DNA from: Propionibacteriaceae bacterium
GTDB taxonomy: Bacteria; Actinomycetota; Actinomycetes; Propionibacteriales; Propionibacteriaceae
DNA: 64,000 nt
NCBI GenBank assembly: GCA_030532575.1
Contig: JAUNKV010000002.1
Coordinates: 91,443 to 155,442 of the forward strand
Direction: 5' to 3'
Shown here: positions 49,121 to 57,369 of the stretch, piece by piece
Numbering within the stretch: the stretch's first letter is position 1
Layout of the letters: each line of letters opens with the position of its first letter
Translations under genes and position numbers: made by a program
Notes under the pieces: model-generated
Told to the model about the DNA's origin: nothing
The model's database searches: none
The model's input: only the letters and a program-made list of their open reading frames with translations

Positions 49121-49126
49121 CAAGAT
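49121..49126 (+). promoter_or_regulatory. -10 box for leaderless upp mRNA
   Basis: CAAGAT, 6 bases before GTG 49133. Confidence 0.35.
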
Positions 49127-49132
49127 GGGGCC

Positions 49133-49774
49133 GTGGAACTTCGTGTCATCTCTCATCCCCTGGTCGATCACAAGCTCACCGTGCTGCGCAACCGTGAGAC
49201 GGAGCAGCCCACCTTCCGCCGCCTGGTGGAAGAACTGGTGACCCTGCTGGCCTACGAGGCCACGCGTGGGGTCCGTGTCACCGAGACCGACATCATCACC
49301 CCCGTCACCGCAACCGTCGGCGCGAAGCTGGCCTCGCCCGCCCCGCTGGTGGTGCCGATCCTTCGGGCGGGGCTCGGGATGCTCGACGGCATGTTGCGCC
49401 TGGTGCCCACCGCGGAGGTCGGTTTCCTCGGCATGATCCGCGACGAGGAGACGCTGCAGCCCACCACCTATGCGGAGCGGCTGCCGCAGGACCTGTCCGG
49501 GCGTCAGTGCTACGTGCTGGACCCGATGCTCGCGACCGGTGGGTCGCTGGGCGGGGCGGTGAAGTTCCTGGTGGATCGCGGGGCGAATGACATCACCTGC
49601 ATCTGTCTGCTGGCGGCCCCGGAGGGCATCGAGCGCATCCAGGAACTGCTGGCCGATCTCGACGTGCCGTGCACGCTCGTCGTCGCAGCCGTCGATGACC
49701 ACCTCAACGACAAGGGCTTCATCGTGCCCGGCCTGGGGGACGCGGGCGACCGCCTCTACGGCCTGGCCGACTGA
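49133..49774 (+). CDS. upp: Uracil phosphoribosyltransferase
   Basis: Upp (213 aa) salvages uracil into UMP with PRPP. The family pattern starts with [15 protein letters not shown], then [11 protein letters not shown] and the PRPP loop [11 protein letters not shown] (128-138), and ends at the uracil-contacting [16 protein letters not shown] 49133 is the likely start: the longer open frame upstream overlaps the divergent TadA-partner gene and CAAGAT lies 6 bases before the GTG. It is a single gene ending at a hairpin with the converging lipoprotein. Confidence 0.93.
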   Translation: MELRVISHPLVDHKLTVLRNRETEQPTFRRLVEELVTLLAYEATRGVRVTETDIITPVTATVGAKLASPAPLVVPILRAGLGMLDGMLRLVPTAEVGFLGMIRDEETLQPTTYAERLPQDLSGRQCYVLDPMLATGGSLGGAVKFLVDRGANDITCICLLAAPEGIERIQELLADLDVPCTLVVAAVDDHLNDKGFIVPGLGDAGDRLYGLAD

Positions 49775-49824
49775 CCCGTCGTCGCCCCGCGCCCCGACCT
49801 CCCTCGGTTCGCCTGTCTTGTTGT

Positions 49825-49874
49825 GGTTTGCCTGCCTTGTAACGCAGGCGTTTCAGACTGAAGGCAGGTGAACC
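49825..49874 (+). terminator. Convergent hairpin between upp and lipoprotein gene
   Basis: Arms at 49825-49838 and 49861-49874 pair at 12 of 14 positions. Between upp (+) and the lipoprotein (-), so it can end both. The loop contains the GTTTCAGACTG sequence related to the variant 73-bp interior. Confidence 0.5.
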
Positions 49875-49877
49875 AGG

Positions 49878-50225
49878 TCAGCTCTTGAAGGGGTTGCACT
49901 CCTTCGTGGCCTCGTCGATCACCTTCTGATCCTCATCGGAGAGTCCTTCCCGGTCAGGCCTCTCGTCGCCACTGTTCGCGCTCTCGAGGAGCTTCTTCAG
50001 CCCCTCGGCGCTCATTGAGTCGTGGAGGCGGTCCACGATGCAGCTCAGCGCCTTGTCGCGCTTCTCCTTCATCTCCCCCTCGACTGTCTGGTTGGCATCA
50101 GCGGCCTTCTCGAATGCTGCCTTGAGCTCGTCCTTGCTGGGCTTGCCCCCGGCGCAGGCGGAGGCCCCGAAGGCGAGGGCCAGGGCCATCGCGACGGTAG
50201 CGGTTCGGGTGATGATGCGGGTCAT
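49878..50225 (-). CDS. Small secreted lipoprotein, sister 1
   Basis: 115-aa protein: signal peptide with ASAC lipobox-like end, then a helical, charged mature part with two Cys (LSCIV, KECN) that may form a disulfide. It resembles the protein at 51368-51715 in length and in the shared segments GKP, CIVDRLHDSMSAEGLK and LSDEDQKVIDEA. Role unknown. ATG 50225 has AAGGAGA 4 bases upstream. The two copies flank the cytochrome b5-like gene in the same (minus) orientation. Confidence 0.75.
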   Translation of the reverse strand: MTRIITRTATVAMALALAFGASACAGGKPSKDELKAAFEKAADANQTVEGEMKEKRDKALSCIVDRLHDSMSAEGLKKLLESANSGDERPDREGLSDEDQKVIDEATKECNPFKS

Positions 50226-50319
50226 GGTGTCTCCTTGTCGATCTTCCCGTGACCCCACCTTAAGCGCCGGGCGGTTCACCACGACGGCCACCGACGCTCT
50301 CCCTCACCACCACAGACCA

Positions 50320-50392
50320 GCACGAATCGCAGAAGTTCGACACTTCACCGTCGCTGAACGACGCGCCAGCGTCTTTCACCAGCGATTCGTGC
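50320..50392 (+). repeat. 73-bp element, single copy
   Basis: Ends GCACGAATCGC (50320-50330) and GCGATTCGTGC (50382-50392), with CACCGTCGC and GACGCGCCAGCGTC-type interior. It lies in the 345-base divergent gap between the lipoprotein and the DUF2231 fusion; nothing else is evident there apart from the promoter. Confidence 0.85.
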
Positions 50393-50558
50393 TCAGGGGA
50401 CGTGGCCCAGAGCCGCCGCGACCACAGACGTCCGTGCGGTGGTGAGGTTCGTGTTCAGCTTTCCTGCACCTCGCCCCAAGGGCAATCTGGGTCACGCACC
50501 TGCGTCAAGGGACAATCAAGTTTCGATCAACTCAATGAGACTTCAACCAGTTGCGGGG

Positions 50559-50564
50559 TAGGGT
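50559..50564 (+). promoter_or_regulatory. -10 box for leaderless DUF2231-b5 mRNA
   Basis: TAGGGT, 6 bases before ATG 50571. No ribosome binding site. Confidence 0.4.
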
Positions 50565-50570
50565 GTCCCC

Positions 50571-51317
50571 ATGTTCCTGAATCTGCCTCTGCATCCACTG
50601 TTCGTTCACCTCCCCGTCGTGCTGATCCCGCTGGCGACACTCGGCGTGATCGCCCTGGTGGTCCTGAAGCGTCGCTCCCAGCAGCTCAGCCTGGCTGTGC
50701 TGGGGGTCGTCGTGGTCGCAGCCATCTCCAGCATCGCCTCCTACCTCTCCGGCGGCGCCCTGGCGGAGCTGATGGGTTTCCAGCCCGAGACCCACGCGCG
50801 TTGGGGCCTGTTCCTGATGATCTCCGCCATCGCCTTCCTGCTCACCGCCGCGCCTTGGCTGTGGCAGGTGGCCCGCACCGACGGTGAACCCACCGGCCGA
50901 ACGCTTGGCCTGGTGGCCTCGGCCATTGGCGTGATCGCCTGTGTCTTCACCTTCCTGGCCGGGCACTCCGGAGCCACCATGTCCTGGTCCGACGTGGCCT
51001 CCGGTAGCGCTGAGGCCACCACCTCCCCGACGACCCCCGCCCAGAGCAGCAGCGCCCCGCAGACCTCGACCTCGGCCGCCACGAGCGGCTACACCGCCGA
51101 GGAGGTGGCCAAGCACAGCACCGCCGAGGACTGCTGGGCCATCGTCGACGGCAAGGTCTACGACCTCACCGATTGGGTGAACCAGCACCCCGGCGGCGCC
51201 GGAGCCATCAGCAAGATGTGCGGCACCGACGCCACCGAGGCCTTCCAGAACAAGCACGGCGGCAACGAAGGACCGACCAAGGCCTTGGAGCGTCACCTGC
51301 TCGGCCCGGTGAGTTGA
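50571..51317 (+). CDS. DUF2231 membrane protein fused to cytochrome b5-like domain
   Basis: 248-aa protein. Residues 1-135 form four membrane segments with the LHPLFVHLPVVLIPLA opening of DUF2231. Residues 136-172 are a Ser/Thr/Ala linker. Residues 173-248 are a cytochrome b5-like domain with the heme ligands His206 in HPGG and His229 in HGG. The likely role is electron transfer or heme binding at the outer face of the membrane, since the linker follows the last membrane segment. ATG 50571 lies 6 bases after TAGGGT. Confidence 0.8.
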   Translation: MFLNLPLHPLFVHLPVVLIPLATLGVIALVVLKRRSQQLSLAVLGVVVVAAISSIASYLSGGALAELMGFQPETHARWGLFLMISAIAFLLTAAPWLWQVARTDGEPTGRTLGLVASAIGVIACVFTFLAGHSGATMSWSDVASGSAEATTSPTTPAQSSSAPQTSTSAATSGYTAEEVAKHSTAEDCWAIVDGKVYDLTDWVNQHPGGAGAISKMCGTDATEAFQNKHGGNEGPTKALERHLLGPVS

Positions 51318-51367
51318 GCCGACGAAACAGCTGACCCCTGCTCAGCAAGAGGGCGGGGAGGAAGGGC

Positions 51368-51715
51368 TCAGAACTCCTCGGCGGTGCACTTGGCCCCGGC
51401 CTCGGCCAATACCTTGAGGTCTGCCTCCGAGAGGGTGTCCTCCGCGTTACCCGCGGCCAGGGGGTCCTTCGCCGCAGTGATGAGGGCCTTCAGGCCGTCG
51501 GCGCTCATGCCGCCGTGCAGCTCGGTGACGAAGCAGTCGATCACGCCTTCCGTGGCCTTCTTCTCCTCCTCGCTCATCCCCTCTCGGAGCATCCTGCTGT
51601 TCAGGGTTTCGCGCAGCTCCTCCTGACGTGGTTTCCCGTCCGCGCAGGCAGGGACGCCAACCGCGATGGTCACGGCGGCGAGGCAGGTCAACAGACGGAC
51701 TGCGATGCGGGGCAT
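51368..51715 (-). CDS. Small secreted lipoprotein, sister 2
   Basis: 115-aa lipoprotein with a VPAC lipobox, similar to the gene at 49878-50225 in length and pattern (GKP, CFVTELHGGMSADGLK, LSEADLKVLAEA). The duplication flanks the cytochrome b5 fusion. ATG 51715 has AAGGAGA 3 bases upstream. Function unknown. Confidence 0.75.
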   Translation of the reverse strand: MPRIAVRLLTCLAAVTIAVGVPACADGKPRQEELRETLNSRMLREGMSEEEKKATEGVIDCFVTELHGGMSADGLKALITAAKDPLAAGNAEDTLSEADLKVLAEAGAKCTAEEF

Positions 51716-51987
51716 GGTTCTCCTTGGCAGAGGGGTCTCGTCCCCCAAGCCTACGATTCCCCAGCGCGCCCTCCGAAGTCGCCTTGTCCATCCGCAACCA
51801 GGCTGTGCGCGAACCGTCGATGTCAGCACTGCCAAAAAACAGAGCGACGATGCGTACCCAGGGTGAGGGGGCTCTGAGGTCATGCCCGGTCACATCACTC
51901 GCTGCCACGTGTGCCCGTGATCTGCTGGAAGCTGGAAGACTGTGACCAACCCGGCGTGATCGACGCCCTACCCGTCAGGAGCCTGCC

Positions 51988-54210
51988 ATGACCTCTCACG
52001 AGCCCTACCGCGACCCGAGTCTCGCCGTCGAGGATCGGGTGGCCGACCTGCTGGCCCGGATGACACCGTCGGAGAAGGCGGCGCAGATGATGCAGCTGCC
52101 CGCGTGGAGTGATCCGCGCCAGGTGATCGCGCAGTACCCCGTCGGGTCGCTGCTGCACACCGACCCCGCCACCATCGACGACGCGATCACGGCCGCCGCC
52201 GCCACGAGGCTGGGGATTCCGCTGCTGATCGCCGACGACGCCATCCACGGGTTCGGGTTCTGGCCCGGGGCCACCATCTTCGGCACCCCGTTGTCGATGG
52301 CGTGCTCGTTCAACCCGGAGCTGGTGGAGCAGGCGGCCAGGATCACGGCGCGGGAGGTCTCGGCCACGGGGGTGACGTGGACGTTCTCGCCGCTGGCCTG
52401 CATCGCGCGGGAACTCCGCTGGGGGCGGGTGGGTGAGACCTTCGGGGAGGACCCGCACCTGATCGGGGAACTGGCCACGGCGATGGTGCGGGGCTACCGC
52501 GGGGCTGGGGATGCGGATCCGACCCGCATCCTGTCGTGTGCGAAGCATTTCGCGGGCTACTCGGAGACCCAGGGCGGGCTGGATGCCTCGGAGGCCGATC
52601 TCAGCCCACGCAAGTTGCGGGCGTGGTTCCTGCCCCCCTTCGAGCGGTTGGCGCGCGAGGGTGCGGACACGTTCATGCTGGGCTACCAGGCCATCGACGG
52701 GGTGCCGATCACGTTGAACCGGTGGCTGTTGGAGGGGGTGTTGAAGCAGGAGTGGGGCTTCGACGGGCTGCTGGTGACCGACTGGGACAACGTTGGGCAT
52801 CTGGTGCGCATCCAGCAGGTGGCGGCTGATTTCGCGGAGGCGGCGGCGCTGGCGGTGAGGGCCGGGAATGATCTCATCATGGCCACCCCGGAGTTCCACG
52901 ACGGCGCGTTGGAGGCGCTGCGGCGGGGTCTGCTGGCGCCGTCGGACCTGGATGGGGCGGTGCGTCGGATTCTGGCGGCGAAGTTCCGGCTGGGGCTGTT
53001 CGAGGACCCGCGTCGCCCGGATGAGCAGCGGCAGCGCGTGGAGATCGGCTGTGAGCAGCACCGTCGGGTGAATGTGGAGCTGGCCTCGCAGAGCGTCGTG
53101 CTGCTCCGCAACGACGGGGTGCTGCCGCTCAGGGGTGAGGGTCTGAAGCTGGCGGTGGTCGGGCCGCTGGCCGACGACATGGCGGCCTGTCTGGGGGACT
53201 GGGCGGGAACGTCGGGGCAGTGCCCGTGGCTGGATGACCCGCAGCTGACCCCGGCGACGACGCTGCTGGGTGGGCTGCTGGGGTCGGCCCCCATCGACTG
53301 GCAGATCGACTACGCGAGGGGCTGCGGGATCGAGGTGCTGGTGCCGGACCCGGCGGGTGAGTTCTTCGACGACGGGCAGCCACGCCCGAAGGTCTGCGAG
53401 CCTGCCCCGCTGGATGAGGCGGAGCTGGCGCGCGCCGTCGAGGCGGCCAAGGCCAGTGACGTGGTGGTGGTCGCGGTGGGTGACACCGTCAACCTGAACG
53501 GGGAGGGGCGCTCGACGGCGACCCTGGAGCTGTTCGGGCCACAGCGGGAGCTGTTGGATGCGCTCGCGGCGACGGGGGTTCCGATGGTGGTCGTGGTGCT
53601 CTCGGGCAAACCGCTGGTGCTGCCGCGGAGTGTGCAGGAGGCGGCAGCTCTCGTGCAGGCGTTCAATCCGGGGGCCGAGGCGGGGACGGCGCTGGCCCAG
53701 GTGCTGCTGGGCATGGTGGAGCCGTCGGGCAGGTTGCCGGTGACGATCCCCCGGCACGCGGGGCAGCTGCCGGTGTTCCACAACCGGGTGCGGGGCTGGC
53801 ACGGGGACCGCTACGCGGATCTGACCTACAGCCCGTTGTTCGCCTTCGGCGAGGGCCTGTCCTACACCAGCTTCGAGTACTCCGAGGTGCGGATCACGCA
53901 TGTCGGAGACGATGTGACCTTCGACGTTGAGGTGACCAACACTGGGTCTCGGCCGGGCACGGAGGTGGTACAGGTCTACGTCCACGACGTGGTGACCTCG
54001 GTGACCTGGGCGGAGCAGGAGCTGAAGGCGTTTCGTCGGGTGGAGCTGGCCCCGGCCGAGACGAAGCGGGTCGAGTTCCGGCTGCCGATCAGCGAGCTTG
54101 GCCTGGTCCTGGCCGACGGCGCGCGCGTGGTCGAGCCGGGCGAGTTCGAGCTGCGGGTCGGCCACAGCAGCCGCCCGGACGACCACCGTCGGGCCCGCTT
54201 CCGCCTCTGA
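51988..54210 (+). CDS. GH3 glycosidase (beta-glucosidase type)
   Basis: 740-aa enzyme of glycoside hydrolase family 3, releasing sugars such as glucose from the non-reducing ends of beta-linked substrates. No signal peptide, so cytoplasmic. Domains: TIM barrel with SCAKHFAGY and the nucleophile VTDWDN, alpha/beta sandwich with LLRNDGVLPL, and a C-terminal fibronectin-like domain. ATG 51988 has AGGAG 6 bases upstream. It ends before the second 236-bp element. Confidence 0.9.
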   Translation: MTSHEPYRDPSLAVEDRVADLLARMTPSEKAAQMMQLPAWSDPRQVIAQYPVGSLLHTDPATIDDAITAAAATRLGIPLLIADDAIHGFGFWPGATIFGTPLSMACSFNPELVEQAARITAREVSATGVTWTFSPLACIARELRWGRVGETFGEDPHLIGELATAMVRGYRGAGDADPTRILSCAKHFAGYSETQGGLDASEADLSPRKLRAWFLPPFERLAREGADTFMLGYQAIDGVPITLNRWLLEGVLKQEWGFDGLLVTDWDNVGHLVRIQQVAADFAEAAALAVRAGNDLIMATPEFHDGALEALRRGLLAPSDLDGAVRRILAAKFRLGLFEDPRRPDEQRQRVEIGCEQHRRVNVELASQSVVLLRNDGVLPLRGEGLKLAVVGPLADDMAACLGDWAGTSGQCPWLDDPQLTPATTLLGGLLGSAPIDWQIDYARGCGIEVLVPDPAGEFFDDGQPRPKVCEPAPLDEAELARAVEAAKASDVVVVAVGDTVNLNGEGRSTATLELFGPQRELLDALAATGVPMVVVVLSGKPLVLPRSVQEAAALVQAFNPGAEAGTALAQVLLGMVEPSGRLPVTIPRHAGQLPVFHNRVRGWHGDRYADLTYSPLFAFGEGLSYTSFEYSEVRITHVGDDVTFDVEVTNTGSRPGTEVVQVYVHDVVTSVTWAEQELKAFRRVELAPAETKRVEFRLPISELGLVLADGARVVEPGEFELRVGHSSRPDDHRRARFRL

Positions 54211-54222
54211 TTCTGAGCGTCA

Positions 54223-54458
54223 TGTTATGTCATTTCAGGGAGTTAGAGGGTCCGCGAATAGGCGGAATCTACTGCGGTCGCCCTGGTGACCCCCTGGCAG
54301 CGTTGAACTCCTCGAACGCACCCCCAGTGCGATCTTCGTCGTACTACCTTGCCAAGTGGCCACCATGACGATCCTCGCGACGATCCCACCTCACCGCGCA
54401 CCCTCTTATCGGGCATGTTTTCGCAACAACGCATAACTGACCCCCGAAATCCCTATCG
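54223..54458 (+). repeat. 236-bp dispersed element, copy B
   Basis: Same element as 20765-21000, with a few insertions and deletions that cancel out. It begins 13 bases after the GH3 stop. It carries the inverted pairs GTTATG / CATAAC and AGAGGGTCCGCG / CGCGCACCCTCT. Confidence 0.8.
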
Positions 54459-54719
54459 ACGGGGCCCTCGGTCACGAGTTGAAGGTCGGTCTCCAGCAGG
54501 GTCCGAGTGCCCGACCTCAGCGTAGGTGAGCACAGCCCGAGATGTTGTTCACCACAACTTGTTCCCGCAGCTCGCTCTGAGCCGTGAGCGCAAGAAGTCC
54601 GTACCGAGACCTGGGGACAAGTCCCTGCCCACCGTCACCGGGTCTCGACACGGCCTACCTCGCTCCACATCGGGACCCCGGTGTGAGCAGCGGAAAACGG
54701 GACCTACGGACAAACATCC
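54459..54719. other. Non-coding stretch without visible features
   Basis: 261 bases between the 236-bp element and the stop of the toxin-like gene. No ORF with a plausible start, no RNA gene and no repeat from the other families is seen. It could be remnant DNA from the same insertion. Confidence 0.4.
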
Positions 54720-55112
54720 TCAATGACTCCCCAAGTCCATACGGAGGATACGCACGACTGGGGTCGGTGTTCGGTTCGCTGCGGTCTGGAAGGCCTCATG
54801 GAACTGGTAGTCGATGCGGGCCTTGGAACTGGCCTCGTAGTGGTAGACCGGGGACCAACCATCCTTGATGAACTTTCCCATGCCCTTCAGCTTTGTGCAC
54901 TGTCCGATGGGCGGCGGCTGGTCGGGCTGCATGGCGAGATGCTCCCAGGCACGCTGCGCATTTGCCAGACCAATGCGTTCGATCAGAACCGCCCAGTCCC
55001 GCAGGTGTTTGTGATGAACCAGAACCCGAAACCTGGGCTTGTCAGCAGGCTTTCCACCCGGCCTGCGTGCGGGAGCGAAGGGAGAGTACGCGCTCGTCGT
55101 GCCGGGCGTCAT
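54720..55112 (-). CDS. Possible toxin of a toxin-antitoxin pair
   Basis: 130-aa basic protein. A Pro-rich, basic N-terminus (about 30 residues) precedes a compact alpha/beta region with FRVLVHHKHLRDWAVL, KLKGMGKF and SPVYHYEASSKARIDYQF, which recalls the RelE/ParE fold (strands with a core Lys and aromatic residues). ATG 55112 is 3 bases after the stop of the upstream Phd-like gene. It is the second gene of the pair, as toxins often are. Without a database search the toxin call is an inference from gene order and shape. Confidence 0.5.
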   Translation of the reverse strand: MTPGTTSAYSPFAPARRPGGKPADKPRFRVLVHHKHLRDWAVLIERIGLANAQRAWEHLAMQPDQPPPIGQCTKLKGMGKFIKDGWSPVYHYEASSKARIDYQFHEAFQTAANRTPTPVVRILRMDLGSH

Positions 55113-55115
55113 CCT

Positions 55116-55586
55116 TCACTCCTGTGCTTCCTCTGGACGAGTGACCTCGGCGAAGTTCTCCAAGTCCTCGCCAAGGGCAGCGACGGCCTCCTCGTCCGCC
55201 ATGAACGACGCCGTGGCCCGCCACTGCGCCAGGACCTGATCGACGCCATCCACCCCGGCGCAGGCTCGCACCAGGGCCTCACTCGCGTCGTCGCGGAACT
55301 CCTCAAGTTGCTCCTCGTCCAAGGATGCCGCGAACGCCCAAGCGCCGAAATCAGCAGCCCTGCGCTCCGCCCTGGGGCGTCGTAGGACACTCTCCAGCAT
55401 CACGAAAGCCAACGCGTGGTCGCGGATGCGGGAGAGCCGCTCCAGTTCTGCCTGGGGCAGGAACGCCAGCCCGTCACCACTGGGCGTACGCAACAGAGTC
55501 GGCCCCCGCTGGGCCGCCTCCACGATCTCCTTGCGCCGGGAGCTGGCCAGGTCAGAACTCTGGTAGATCCGTGCAGCAACAGTCAT
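55116..55586 (-). CDS. Possible antitoxin, Phd/YefM-like N-terminus
   Basis: 156-aa acidic protein. The N-terminal 50 residues (SSRRKEIVEAAQRGPTLLR and then GDGLAFLP) match the Phd/YefM pattern: a helix, short strands and a Gly-rich turn; the C-terminal 100 residues are helical and acidic, the part that would block the toxin. ATG 55586 lies 6 bases after TAGGGT, so it is probably leaderless and can be autorepressed by its own DNA-binding part. First gene of the pair. Confidence 0.5.
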   Translation of the reverse strand: MTVAARIYQSSDLASSRRKEIVEAAQRGPTLLRTPSGDGLAFLPQAELERLSRIRDHALAFVMLESVLRRPRAERRAADFGAWAFAASLDEEQLEEFRDDASEALVRACAGVDGVDQVLAQWRATASFMADEEAVAALGEDLENFAEVTRPEEAQE

Positions 55587-55592
55587 GCACTC

Positions 55593-55598
55593 ACCCTA
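55593..55598 (-). promoter_or_regulatory. -10 box for the toxin-antitoxin pair
   Basis: TAGGGT on the minus strand, 6 bases before ATG 55586. Confidence 0.4.
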
Positions 55599-55603
55599 CC
55601 CCT

Positions 55604-55635
55604 CTCCCCAAGATCATGGGCAAGATCTTGGGGAG
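55604..55635 (-). terminator. menB terminator hairpin
   Basis: Perfect 12-bp stem CTCCCCAAGATC with GATCTTGGGGAG (55604-55615 with 55624-55635), 8-base loop, 8 bases downstream of the menB stop. It overlaps the -35 region of the toxin-antitoxin promoter. Confidence 0.6.
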
Positions 55636-55642
55636 CACCTGC

Positions 55643-56536
55643 TCAGTAGTAGTACGGGAAGTTCGACCAGTCCGGGGGGCGGCGCTCCAGGAAGGAGTCG
55701 CGACCCTCGACTGCCTCGTCGGTCATGTAGGCCAGGCGGGTGGCCTCGCCCAGCAGCACCTGCTGGCCGACCAGGCCGTCGTCGATGAGGTTGAACGAGT
55801 ACTTCAGCATCCGCTGCGCGGTCGGGGACTTGCCGCAGACCTTGCGCGCCCATTCCAGGCCGACGTCCTCCAGCTCGGCGTGGGGCACCACCTTGTTGAC
55901 CATCCCCATCCGGTGAGCCTCCTCGGCGTCGTGGACGTCGCCCAGGAAGAAGATCTGGCGGGCGAACTTCTGCCCCACCTGGCGGGCCAGATAGGCCGAG
56001 CCGAAACCACCGTCGAAGGAGCCGACGTCAGCATCGGTCTGCTTGAACCTGGCGTGCTCGCGTGATGCCAGCGTGAGGTCCGCGACGACGTGGAGGGAGT
56101 GCCCGCCGCCCGCGGCCCAGCCGTTCACCAGCGCGATCACCACCTTCGGCATGAACCGGATCAGCCGCTGCGCCTCCAGGATGTGCAACCGGGCGAGCTT
56201 GGCCCGGTCCACGTCCTCGGCGGTCTCGCCGTCGGCGTACTGGTACCCGGCGCGGCCCCTGATCCGCTGGTCCCCGCCCGAGCAGAACGCCCAGCCGCCA
56301 TCCTTCGGCGACGGCCCGTTCCCGGTGAGCAGCACGCAGCCGATGTCGGAGGCGGTGCGGGCATGCTCCAGGGCCGCGATCAGCTCATCGACGGTGTGCG
56401 GCCTGAAGGCGTTGCGCACCTCGGGCCGGTTGAAGGCGATCCTGACCGCGGGCACCTCCTTGGCCCGGTGGTAGGTGATGTCGGTGAAGCCGAGACCGAG
56501 GTCATCCCACAGCTCGGGCCGAAACGGGTTGCTCAT
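55643..56536 (-). CDS. menB: 1,4-Dihydroxy-2-naphthoyl-CoA synthase
   Basis: MenB (297 aa), crotonase-family enzyme that closes the second ring in menaquinone synthesis, converting o-succinylbenzoyl-CoA. The family shows AFNRPEVRNAFRP, the AFCSGGDQRIRG oxyanion region, NGWAAGGGHSLH and DVGSFDGGFGSAYLARQVG with the MenB-specific Asp, ending at NFPYYY. It starts at ATG 56536, 12 bases after the glycerophosphodiesterase gene, on the same strand. Other men genes are not in the window. Confidence 0.93.
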   Translation of the reverse strand: MSNPFRPELWDDLGLGFTDITYHRAKEVPAVRIAFNRPEVRNAFRPHTVDELIAALEHARTASDIGCVLLTGNGPSPKDGGWAFCSGGDQRIRGRAGYQYADGETAEDVDRAKLARLHILEAQRLIRFMPKVVIALVNGWAAGGGHSLHVVADLTLASREHARFKQTDADVGSFDGGFGSAYLARQVGQKFARQIFFLGDVHDAEEAHRMGMVNKVVPHAELEDVGLEWARKVCGKSPTAQRMLKYSFNLIDDGLVGQQVLLGEATRLAYMTDEAVEGRDSFLERRPPDWSNFPYYY

Positions 56537-56548
56537 GGGCTCAGCCTC

Positions 56549-57280
56549 TCACAGCCACGGCCGGTCGATGACCCGGCGGGCACGGTCGGGGAAGTTCGTG
56601 ATGATCGCATCCACCCCCAGTGCCACGAGCTGTCTGATCTCACCGTCGTCATCGACGGTCCAGGTGTTGGCCCTGATCCCCGCCTCGTGGCACAGCCACA
56701 TGTAGTTGGGTTGCCTGAGCGCCAGGAAATGCGGGTGCAGCGATCCCGCCCCGAACTGCAGGGCGTACTTCCACGGGTCGTACAGGCCATCGCTGTACAG
56801 CAGCCCCAGCCGCTCCGCCGGGACCACCCCGCGCAGGTTGGCCAGCGAGAAATGGTTGAACGACGAGTAGATCACCCGGTCCTGCAGGCCCGCGTCCTGC
56901 ACCAGCGAGACCACCTCCTGCTCCATCCCGGGGTAGAACTCGACGGTGTTCTTCAGCTCGATGTTGATGCTCACCCCGGTGGGTTCCAGCAGCTCCAGGA
57001 CCTCCCGGAGTGTGGGAATCTGCACGTGCCGGGTACCGACGAAACCGTTGCTGAAGTTGCAGCGTCGAAGCTGCTCCAAGGTCAGGTCCACCACCTTGCC
57101 CACACCGTTCGAGGTGCGGTTGACCGTCTCGTCGTGGATGACGACGAGCTGACCGTCAGCCGAGCGCTGCACGTCGAACTCGATGCCGTCGGCTCCCATG
57201 TCGATGGCCTGCTGGAAGGCAGGAATGGTGTTCTCGGGCGCGTAGGCCGATGCCCCGCGATGGGCCCAAATGGCTGTCAT
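56549..57280 (-). CDS. Glycerophosphodiester phosphodiesterase
   Basis: 243-aa cytoplasmic enzyme of the GDPD family, splitting glycerophosphodiesters into an alcohol and glycerol 3-phosphate. Motifs are HRG (7-9), ENT, GIEFDVQ (Glu34 and Asp36) and IHDET (His48), with the TIM-barrel ending NTWTVDDDGEI. No signal peptide. The strong site GAGGAGG lies just before ATG 57280. It precedes menB by 12 bases; the two probably share an mRNA. Confidence 0.9.
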   Translation of the reverse strand: MTAIWAHRGASAYAPENTIPAFQQAIDMGADGIEFDVQRSADGQLVVIHDETVNRTSNGVGKVVDLTLEQLRRCNFSNGFVGTRHVQIPTLREVLELLEPTGVSINIELKNTVEFYPGMEQEVVSLVQDAGLQDRVIYSSFNHFSLANLRGVVPAERLGLLYSDGLYDPWKYALQFGAGSLHPHFLALRQPNYMWLCHEAGIRANTWTVDDDGEIRQLVALGVDAIITNFPDRARRVIDRPWL

Positions 57281-57369
57281 GATCCTCCTCGAGGGTCATC
57301 CTACGCCGCTTCAGCCTTCGCAAGTAGATGTGTCGCTGCCCTCTTGAACCATGTGTGAGGGTGGAGGGC

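Noticed and set aside
51895..54186. 763-codon ORF antisense to the GH3 gene
   Set aside because: Shadow frame without domain content.
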